In this document: one piece after another, positions 1 to 4,419 of the stretch
How the letters are laid out: every line of letters starts with the position of its first letter
Numbering within the stretch: position 1 is the stretch's first letter
Assembly: GCA_027032855.1 (NCBI GenBank)
Contig: JALVLX010000021.1
Location: 1 to 6,131 of the forward strand
Source of the DNA: Flavobacteriales bacterium
GTDB taxonomy: Bacteria > Bacteroidota > Bacteroidia > Flavobacteriales > Flavobacteriaceae
Direction: 5' to 3'
DNA: 6,131 bases
Translations under genes and position numbers: made by a program
The notes under the pieces: model-generated
The model's input: only the letters and a program-made list of their open reading frames with translations
What the model was told of the DNA's origin: nothing
Databases searched by the model: none

Positions 1-48
1 AAAGTACCAAGTGACAAAGTGGAAAGTTTTTTAGTGGAAAGTACCAAG
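1..48. repeat. Short direct repeats at left edge
   Basis: An 11-bp word, AAAGTACCAAG, occurs at 1-11 and again at 38-48. A second word, AGTGGAAAGT, occurs at 18-27 and 33-42. The stretch is low-complexity AAAGT/GTGG sequence with no credible reading frame. It may continue to the left of the window. Function unknown. Confidence 0.6.
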
Positions 49-80
49 CGAAAAAGCGATAAAGTTCGAAGTGCGACATC

Positions 81-125
81 GGTCATTTCGATACAATCCC
101 GATTCATCGGGATCACTCAATGACC
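81..125. repeat. Nested inverted repeat (two-stem hairpin)
   Basis: Outer arms GGTCATT (81-87) and AATGACC (119-125) are perfect 7-bp complements. Inside them ATCCCGA (96-102) and TCGGGAT (107-113) form a second perfect 7-bp stem with a 4-nt loop. No T-tract follows on either strand, so this does not look like an intrinsic terminator. It resembles an interspersed palindromic intergenic repeat; mobility or function cannot be told from one copy. Confidence 0.6.
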
Positions 126-147
126 TTTCTATAGGAGCAGAAATAAA

Positions 148-217
148 GGTGGCTGAGTACGACGACTCAAAGGTGACTGAGTGCTGTGAGCGTAGCGAAC
201 AGTGTACCGAAGTCACC
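148..217. repeat. Imperfect direct repeat plus hairpins
   Basis: GGTGGCTGAGT (148-158) is repeated with one mismatch as GGTGACTGAGT (172-182), 24 bp downstream. The first copy contains a small hairpin, TGAGT (154-158) with ACTCA (165-169). The second copy opens a longer hairpin: GGTGACT (172-178) pairs with AGTCACC (211-217), with a short inner stem CTGT (184-187)/ACAG (199-202). There is no coding potential worth calling on either strand. It looks like a palindromic intergenic repeat next to the hairpin at 81-125. Confidence 0.5.
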
Positions 218-252
218 GAAGCGCCGACATCAAATAACCAATAATAAAAATC

Positions 253-280
253 AGATTTTAGATTTTAGAAATTAGATTTA
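253..280. repeat. AGATTTT heptamer array (4 units)
   Basis: Four consecutive 7-bp units: AGATTTT, AGATTTT, AGAAATT, AGATTTA. The first two are identical and the others differ at one to three positions. It runs without a gap into the next heptamer array at 281. Confidence 0.55.
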
Positions 281-315
281 ACATCCGACATCGGACATCG
301 GACACCCGACATCAA
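281..315. repeat. ACATCGG heptamer array (5 units)
   Basis: Five consecutive 7-bp units: ACATCCG, ACATCGG, ACATCGG, ACACCCG, ACATCAA. It begins where the AGATTTT array ends and keeps the same 7-bp step. An isolated ACATCGG also occurs at 76-82. Confidence 0.65.
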
Positions 316-361
316 ATAACCGATTAACCAAATAACCAGTTAACCAAATCATCAATTAATC
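314..361. repeat. 16-bp tandem array (3 units, 8-bp sub-units)
   Basis: Three 16-bp units start at 314, 330 and 346. Units 1 and 2 read AAATAACCGATTAACC and AAATAACCAGTTAACC; unit 3 is a diverged copy, AAATCATCAATTAATC. Each splits into two related octamers ending in AACC or ATC. The array stops at 361, one base before the promoter box at 363, so it occupies the place where a -33 element would lie. Confidence 0.65.
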
Positions 362-362
362 G

Positions 363-370
363 TATATTTG
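363..370 (+). promoter_or_regulatory. TAnnTTTG (-7) promoter box for CNNM gene
   Basis: TATATTTG matches the Bacteroidota sigma-factor -7 consensus TAnnTTTG exactly. Transcription would start near 374, giving a leader of about 16 nt before the ATG at 390. No good TTG -33 element is visible about 20 bp upstream, where the tandem array lies. The leader (to AGCTGTAAA) has no obvious Shine-Dalgarno sequence, as is usual in this phylum. Confidence 0.6.
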
Positions 371-389
371 CTAAATAATTAGCTGTAAA

Positions 390-1673
390 ATGGAAATAAA
401 CATTATAATAATTATCGCTTTATTATTGCTGTCGGCTTTTTTCTCGGGTATGGAAATTGCTTTTGTCAGTGCCAACCGGGTGCAATTGGCTTTGGACAAA
501 AAAGATGAAGGTATCATAGGGCGTATTTTGCAAAAATTAACTCAAAAACCTTCTAATTTTATTACTACCATGCTGGTGGGCAACAACGTGGCGTTGGTGA
601 TTTACGGTTTTTTTACCGGTGATTTGATTGTTAAATACTTGAAACATTTTTGGCCGGACATCAGTAGTTTCAACGAACTGTTTTTTCAAACCTTAATTTC
701 AACTTTAATCATTTTGTTTACGGCAGAGTTTTTGCCCAAAGTCGTTTTTCAGCTATACCCTAATAATCTGCTACGTTTTTTCTCCATACCTGCTTACATC
801 ATTTATGTAATTTTTTGGCCGGTAACCCAATTTATTTTACGCCTATCAGATTTGATATTGAAAATATTTTTTAAAACCAAAACCGACGATGTGCAAGATG
901 CGGTAACGCGGGTGGAATTAGCCAAATTTATTTCGCAAAAGTTGCAACATGCCGAAGCGCAACAAGGCGAAACGGATAAAGAATTGGAAATCCTCAATAA
1001 CGCCCTCGATTTTGTTGACGTCAAAGCCCGTGAGGTAATGATACCACGTACTGAAATTATTGCGCTTGAAGACAATGCATCTATTGACGAACTCCGCAAT
1101 ACTTTTGTTGATTCCGGATTGTCAAAAATCATTGTTTATCATGACAATATTGATGACATTATAGGTTATGTACACTCCTTTGATTTGTTTCAAAAACCCA
1201 AGCGGATTAAATCAATTATACGAGAAGTGCTGTTTGTGCCGGAAACCATTTCGATACACGAATTGCTAAAGTTGATGACTAAAAAGAAAAAAGGTATTGC
1301 TATAGTTTTAGATGAATACGGCGGGACGTCAGGTTTGATAACTTTGGAGGATATCATTGAAGAAATTTTTGGTGAAATAGAAGATGAACACGACAAAAAT
1401 GAGCTTTTTGAAAAGCAGATTGACGAACGGACTTTTATTTTGTCCGGACGTCATGAAATAGAGGATTTGAACAAAAAATATAATCTCGGTATTCCAGAAG
1501 ATGAAACCTATGAAACTTTGGGAGGTTACATTCTATCTAAGATAGGCGAAATTCCCGAAGAGAATGACGAGTTTGATATCGATGACAAATTCCACATTAA
1601 AATTAATAAAGCCAACCAAAAGCAAATACAAAAAGTGGTATTGACCAAGCTTGATGTTGAGGATTTTGATTAA
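390..1673 (+). CDS. CNNM/CBS/CorC_HlyC family membrane protein ('hemolysin family', probable ion transporter)
   Basis: A 427-residue inner-membrane protein with the full CNNM (DUF21)-CBS-CBS-CorC_HlyC layout. Residues 1-160 carry about four hydrophobic segments (roughly 4-20, 57-76, 97-116, 129-151). Family signatures include SGMEIAFVSANR (19-30), MLVGNN (61-66) and AEFLPK (112-117). The linker AREVMIPRT (213-221) opens the CBS pair; CBS2 contains DEYGGTSGLITLEDIIEEIFGE (about 308-329, glycine-rich then acidic). The CorC_HlyC domain fills about 345-427. Relatives (CorC, CNNM) act in Mg2+ or Co2+ efflux and bind nucleotide at the CBS pair; the 'hemolysin' label is historical. The ion is an inference. 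It is not obviously GldE, the gliding-motility paralogue: its N-terminus is that of the common Bacteroidota hemolysin-type protein and no gldD is nearby. The ATG lies 19 nt after a TAnnTTTG box. It appears monocistronic, with about 480 bp of gene-free DNA downstream. Confidence 0.93.
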   Translation: MEINIIIIIALLLLSAFFSGMEIAFVSANRVQLALDKKDEGIIGRILQKLTQKPSNFITTMLVGNNVALVIYGFFTGDLIVKYLKHFWPDISSFNELFFQTLISTLIILFTAEFLPKVVFQLYPNNLLRFFSIPAYIIYVIFWPVTQFILRLSDLILKIFFKTKTDDVQDAVTRVELAKFISQKLQHAEAQQGETDKELEILNNALDFVDVKAREVMIPRTEIIALEDNASIDELRNTFVDSGLSKIIVYHDNIDDIIGYVHSFDLFQKPKRIKSIIREVLFVPETISIHELLKLMTKKKKGIAIVLDEYGGTSGLITLEDIIEEIFGEIEDEHDKNELFEKQIDERTFILSGRHEIEDLNKKYNLGIPEDETYETLGGYILSKIGEIPEENDEFDIDDKFHIKINKANQKQIQKVVLTKLDVEDFD

Positions 1674-1894
1674 TTGAAAATTAGATTTTTGCTCCTATGT
1701 CCCGACGTATGTCTGGCGCACTCAGCGACCTGCTTTTTATTTTCTCAAAAACACTTGTTACTCGCTACTGTCAGACGAAATATATTTCGTTTCTGCAAAC
1801 TTTTAACAGTGCAGACGCACCATATATATTATTTGAAAATTTCATAAAATGATATTTTAATCAAATTGTTTTGACTTGCAAATTTCTTAATATC
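1674..1894. other. Gene-free stretch after CNNM gene
   Basis: No credible ORF on either strand, no tRNA-like structure and no clear terminator directly after the stop codon at 1671-1673. GCTCCTA at 1691-1697 is the reverse complement of TAGGAGC, the core word of the palindromic element downstream. Two small hairpin-forming sites follow: the 16-bp palindrome at 1775-1790, and GTGC (1809-1812) with GCAC (1817-1820). Confidence 0.6.
1767..1810. repeat. Hairpin around a 16-bp perfect palindrome
   Basis: ACGAAATATATTTCGT (1775-1790) is a perfect palindrome. Its stem can extend through CAG (1772-1774) with CTG (1792-1794), with a small bulge, and an outer ACTGT (1767-1771) with ACAGT (1806-1810). 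It could be a transcript-end hairpin for the upstream gene or a dimer-binding site. The following bases are only moderately T-rich, so a terminator role is weak. Confidence 0.5.
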
Positions 1895-2063
1895 AGCTCT
1901 GTAGGAGCGTACCGTTTGTGACAAGAAAAGTTAATGAAAACAAATAGCTCAGTAGGAGCGACCTATAACGTTGCATTATTGGTAATTTTATTAGGTCGCC
2001 CCGATGGGGCTTTTTTGTATTGTGATGCATTATATTCTACAAACAGGATGCCCCTACGGGGCT
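1895..2063. repeat. REP/REPIN-like nested inverted-repeat element (four palindromic units)
   Basis: Four related 19-bp units start at 1895, 1946, 1993 and 2045. Units 1 (AGCTCTGTAGGAGCGTACC) and 2 (AGCTCAGTAGGAGCGACCT) read forward; units 3 and 4 are reverse copies with GCCCC/GGGGC cores. Unit 2 pairs with unit 3 (1946-1965 with 1992-2011: 15 Watson-Crick pairs, 2 G-T, 3 mismatches). Unit 1 pairs with unit 4 (1895-1920 with 2038-2063: 19 Watson-Crick, 4 G-T, 3 mismatches, including perfect GTTTGT/ACAAAC). The spacers are regular, about 25, 26 and 26 nt. This resembles REP doublets that are mobilised in trans by RAYT/Y1 transposases; no transposase is in the window. Mobility is inferred. Confidence 0.65.
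1998..2016 (+). terminator. Terminator-like hairpin and T-tract
   Basis: GCCCC (1998-2002), GAT loop, GGGGC (2006-2010) and six T residues (2011-2016) have the form of a short intrinsic terminator on the + strand. It lies about 325 bp past the CNNM gene and about 140 bp before holB, so it could stop read-through between them. It is unit 3 of the nested repeat element. Its 5' arm overlaps the 1992-1999 arm of the longer unit 2/unit 3 stem, so the two folds exclude each other in part. Confidence 0.45.
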
Positions 2064-2101
2064 AAAAGAAATATTTTATTTTTTTTAGTGCGTTTGCCCT
2101 G

Positions 2102-2134
2102 AAACTTTTAACTTTCAACTTTCAACTTTCAACT
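2102..2134. repeat. CAACTTT heptamer array upstream of holB
   Basis: Units AAACTTT (2102), TAACTTT (2109), CAACTTT (2116), CAACTTT (2123) and a partial CAACT (2130) run in a 7-bp step. The array ends 9 bp before the promoter box at 2144, so it covers the expected -33 region. This is the same placement as the tandem array in front of the CNNM gene, with a different sequence. Confidence 0.65.
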
Positions 2135-2143
2135 ACTTATTTG

Positions 2144-2151
2144 TATCTTTG
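2144..2151 (+). promoter_or_regulatory. TAnnTTTG promoter box for holB
   Basis: TATCTTTG is a full match to TAnnTTTG. With the usual box-to-start distance, transcription begins at about 2155, next to the ATG at 2156. This leaves no room for a leader or ribosome-binding site, so a leaderless mRNA is likely. The expected -33 position falls in the heptamer array (TTC rather than TTG). Confidence 0.6.
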
Positions 2152-2155
2152 TAAG

Positions 2156-3289
2156 ATGAATTTTGATTCGGTTATAGGACAAGGATTTTTAAAAGATTAT
2201 TTTCAAAAAGCAATCTCAAGCGGTCGAGTCCCCCACACGCAACTGTTTGTAGGCGAAGAGGGTACGGGCACATTACCTATGGCGTTAGCCTTTGCCAACA
2301 GGTTGCTTTGCGGGGACAATATAAACTGTCAAAACAAAGTCAATAAACTCATTCACCCCGATTTACATTTTGTGTATCCTACCGTTACAGCTGCCGGTAT
2401 CAAAAAACCGGATAGTGAGAGTTTTTTGCCCCGTTGGCGGGAATTTTTAGCTGAAAATCCTTATGCCGGCTTGTATGATTGGATGCAATTTTTAGATGCA
2501 CCCAACAAGCAAGGTGCCATACGTGTGGCAGATGCCGAACAAATCATTAAAAAAGTGTCGGTAAAGTCTTATGAAGCTGACTACAAGGTATTTATCATTT
2601 GGATGGTGGAGAAAATGAATAATGAAACGGCAAACAAATTGCTTAAAATTTTGGAAGAACCGCCGGAAGACACAAAGTTTATTTTGATAGCAGAACGAAC
2701 GGATAATATTTTATCTACCATCATCAGTCGCTGTCAGGTACATCAATTTAATCTGATACCCATTGAAGTAATCAAAAAAGAATTGACCGACCGGTTTGAC
2801 ATAAAACCTGAAGAGGCAGTGAAGATTGCCCACCAAGCCAACGGCAATTGGCAAAAAGCTTTGCAGTTGGCGCAAGATCAAAATACGGATGATGATTTTC
2901 AAAAATTTTTTATAGAATGGGTGCGTGTGGCTTTTATGGCATATAAAGACAAACAGGCCATTAATAAGTTGATAGCTTGGTCAGAAAATGTAGCAAGTTT
3001 GGGCAAGGAATCCCAAAAGCAGTTTTTGGAATTTGCCTTGGAAACTTTTCGGCAGGCTTTGATGATCAATTATCAAAACCCATCGCTGGCGTATTATGAT
3101 TTTAGTCGTAACAGGTTTGATTTGAATAAATTAGCACCATTTATTCATTCTACGAATATTCAGGGAATATATAAGGCACTTACAGATGCCATTTTTCATC
3201 TAGAAAGAAATGCAAATTCTAAAATTATTTTTTTAGAATTATCTGTAAATTTAACTAAATTTATGCATAAAAAAGAAATAATCTTGTAA
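2156..3289 (+). CDS. holB: DNA polymerase III subunit delta prime (clamp loader)
   Basis: A 377-residue AAA+ clamp-loader subunit. Delta prime is a structural member of the complex that opens and loads the beta clamp on primed DNA. The N-terminus (MNFDSVIGQGFLKDYFQKAI) and VPHTQLFVGEEGTGTLPMALAFA region are typical of the family. The P-loop is degenerate: GEEGTGTL (33-40) has no lysine, as expected for a subunit that does not hydrolyse ATP. Further marks are NKLLKILEEPPEDTKFIL (160-177) and the SRC motif SRCQ (191-194), which supplies the arginine finger in clamp loaders. Only two cysteines (52 and 58) remain where E. coli delta prime has a four-cysteine zinc site. I chose ATG 2156 over an in-frame TTG at 2141, because the TTG would put the promoter box inside the coding region. 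Lack of the P-loop lysine and of a long C-terminal extension argues against DnaX. The gene ends just before the next gene's promoter. Confidence 0.9.
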   Translation: MNFDSVIGQGFLKDYFQKAISSGRVPHTQLFVGEEGTGTLPMALAFANRLLCGDNINCQNKVNKLIHPDLHFVYPTVTAAGIKKPDSESFLPRWREFLAENPYAGLYDWMQFLDAPNKQGAIRVADAEQIIKKVSVKSYEADYKVFIIWMVEKMNNETANKLLKILEEPPEDTKFILIAERTDNILSTIISRCQVHQFNLIPIEVIKKELTDRFDIKPEEAVKIAHQANGNWQKALQLAQDQNTDDDFQKFFIEWVRVAFMAYKDKQAINKLIAWSENVASLGKESQKQFLEFALETFRQALMINYQNPSLAYYDFSRNRFDLNKLAPFIHSTNIQGIYKALTDAIFHLERNANSKIIFLELSVNLTKFMHKKEIIL

Positions 3290-3314
3290 TAGATTTGCAA
3301 TAATTGTATATTTG
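3284..3314 (+). promoter_or_regulatory. Promoter for outer-membrane barrel gene
   Basis: TTG (3284-3286) and TATATTTG (3307-3314) are separated by 20 bp, a good match to the two-part Bacteroidota promoter. The -33 TTG overlaps the end of holB, whose stop is at 3287-3289. Transcription would start near 3318, about 22 nt before the ATG at 3340. AAAGGA (3322-3327) sits 12 nt before the start codon and is at best a weak, distant Shine-Dalgarno sequence. Confidence 0.65.
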
Positions 3315-3339
3315 TAAATTTAAAGGAAATATTACAACT

Positions 3340-3888
3340 ATGAAAAAAGTATTTTTGATTTTATTGATAATGATTGGGTTACAATCTTTTTCACAATTTG
3401 GTTATAAAAAGTTTTATATGACAGGCGGTATTACGGGACAGTATTTAACGAGTTCAAAATATACAGGTTATGATATAAATTTGACTTTTATACCACGTTA
3501 TAATTTTTACGAGATAAGTCATGAAGCGACTTTTTCTATTGAAGCGCGTCCGCAAATTGGTGTTGGGTTTAGAAATTGGTATGTCGATAATGGGCGCCAT
3601 TTGATTTTTCCTATGAGATTAAGTTATTCGCTACCGGTATTGGTTAATTTTCATTTTGGTTTAAGCTCGGAAGAAAATTCCCAATATTTGTATGGATTTT
3701 ATGTTGGAGGTGGTTATAATTATAGCAACGTCATTTCAAAAGACCCACCGTATGAACCAATATATGGTTATGTCATTGATGCCGGTGTGCATTTTGACAG
3801 TGCGCCCATATCCCATTTGAGTTTTATGTACACAATTGGGCATAACGGTGATAAGATTTACAGCTTTGGATTTCTTTACGATTTTTAA
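3340..3888 (+). CDS. Secreted protein, probable small outer-membrane beta-barrel, function unknown
   Basis: A 182-residue protein I do not recognise by family. Residues 1-20 (MKKVFLILLIMIGLQSFSQF) form a Sec signal peptide with the usual Bacteroidota ending near SQ; there is no lipobox cysteine. The mature part is rich in Gly, Tyr and Phe with alternating polar/hydrophobic strands such as INLTFIPRYNFYEI (46-59), EATFSIEARPQIGVGF (62-77), YLYGFYVGGGYNY (106-118) and YSFGFLYDF (174-182). It ends in Phe, as outer-membrane barrels folded by the BAM machinery usually do. Eight to ten strands would fit the length. ATG 3340 was chosen because a TTG start at 3304 would place the promoter box inside the coding region and bury the signal peptide. 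The stop codon overlaps that of the convergent gene. Barrel topology is inferred; substrate or partner is unknown. Confidence 0.8.
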   Translation: MKKVFLILLIMIGLQSFSQFGYKKFYMTGGITGQYLTSSKYTGYDINLTFIPRYNFYEISHEATFSIEARPQIGVGFRNWYVDNGRHLIFPMRLSYSLPVLVNFHFGLSSEENSQYLYGFYVGGGYNYSNVISKDPPYEPIYGYVIDAGVHFDSAPISHLSFMYTIGHNGDKIYSFGFLYDF

Positions 3889-4406
3889 TCCTCTTCTTTA
3901 TACCAAGAGGCATATTTGATATAACTGTCAGCAATTCGATTGATTTCTCCTTGGACCAGTTCGGGACTGATATCTTTAATTTTAACTGCCGGAATACCGG
4001 CATAGACACTACCGCTTTCTACAACAGTTCCTTTGGTAACAACCGAACCTGCCGCTATGATAGCATTGGATTCTATAACGACATGATCCAAAATAACGGC
4101 ATTCATTCCAATTAGGACATTATCTTTTATGGTACAACCGTGTACTGTAGCGTTGTGAGCAATAGACACATTATTTCCGATATTGGTAGCGGCTTTTTTG
4201 TACGTACCGTGTATTACCACACCATCTTGGATATTGACTTTATTCCCGATTCTAATGTAATTAACATCGCCGCGGACTACGGCACCAAACCAAATACTGC
4301 AATGGTCGCCGGCAATAACATCGCCTATTATTGCGGCATTGTCCGCTAAAAAAGAATTTTTGCCAAATTGGGGTTTTTTACCTAAAACTTCTTTAATAAT
4401 TGCCAT
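3885..4406 (-). CDS. Gamma-carbonic anhydrase family (YrdA/PaaY-like) hexapeptide-repeat protein
   Basis: A 173-residue left-handed beta-helix protein. Hexapeptide repeats run over about residues 18-135 (for example NSFLADNAAIIGDV, NATVHGCTIKDNVLIG), followed by a C-terminal helix (148-172). The three metal-binding histidines of gamma-carbonic anhydrases are present as H66 (VVIHG), H84 (SIAH) and H89 (TVHG), with the matching R45, D47 (RGD) and Q60. The acidic loop of the archaeal enzyme Cam, with its proton-shuttle glutamate, is missing, as in YrdA/PaaY/CaiE-type members whose real activity is often unknown. The frame stays open to 4676, but the start is ATG 4406: the family fold begins there, and the extension would lie inside rfbD in another frame. 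It begins 13 nt after the rfbD stop, so it is probably the last gene of the operon. Enzymatic role is uncertain; fold and metal site are clear. Confidence 0.9.
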   Translation of the reverse strand: MAIIKEVLGKKPQFGKNSFLADNAAIIGDVIAGDHCSIWFGAVVRGDVNYIRIGNKVNIQDGVVIHGTYKKAATNIGNNVSIAHNATVHGCTIKDNVLIGMNAVILDHVVIESNAIIAAGSVVTKGTVVESGSVYAGIPAVKIKDISPELVQGEINRIADSYIKYASWYKEED

Positions 4407-4419
4407 TTTTCCAACTATT

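Larger units (their letters stand above)
224..321. repeat. 16-bp exact direct repeat
   Basis: CCGACATCAAATAACC occurs exactly at 224-239 and 306-321. The two copies bracket the heptamer arrays at 253-315, so the arrays and their borders may have expanded or duplicated together. The second copy overlaps both the end of the ACATCGG array and the start of the 16-bp array. Confidence 0.6.

Noticed and set aside
31..216. 61-residue reverse-strand ORF in the left gene-free region
   Set aside because: It lies across the palindromic and direct repeats, its composition is that of translated repeat DNA, and it has no promoter box or family features.
803..1396. Two reverse-strand ORFs inside the CNNM gene
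   Set aside because: They are fully inside a gene with unmistakable domain motifs in the forward frame; their Ser/Ile-rich products are typical shadows.
390..1673. Calling the CNNM protein GldE (gliding motility)
   Set aside because: The domain layout is shared, but the N-terminal sequence is that of the common hemolysin-type paralogue and no gldD or ssb neighbour is present.
1895..2063. CRISPR-like array (similar repeats, spacers of about 25 nt)
   Set aside because: Only four diverged units, two of them inverted, and no cas gene; an inverted-repeat element explains it better.
2141..2155. TTG start for holB five codons upstream
   Set aside because: It would place the TAnnTTTG box inside the coding sequence; ATG 2156 starts the conserved N-terminus.
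3304..3339. TTG start for the barrel gene twelve codons upstream
   Set aside because: The promoter box at 3307-3314 falls inside that extension, and a signal peptide should begin at the ATG at 3340.
3890..3910. CCTCTT/AAGAGG hairpin just after the barrel gene stop as a bidirectional terminator
   Set aside because: The stem is six pairs with a 9-nt loop and no T-tract on either strand, and it lies inside the hexapeptide coding region.
4140..4349. Forward ORF opposite the hexapeptide gene; likewise small ORFs at 2711-2902 and 3824-4009
   Set aside because: They are antisense shadows of well-supported genes, with no promoter or recognisable product.
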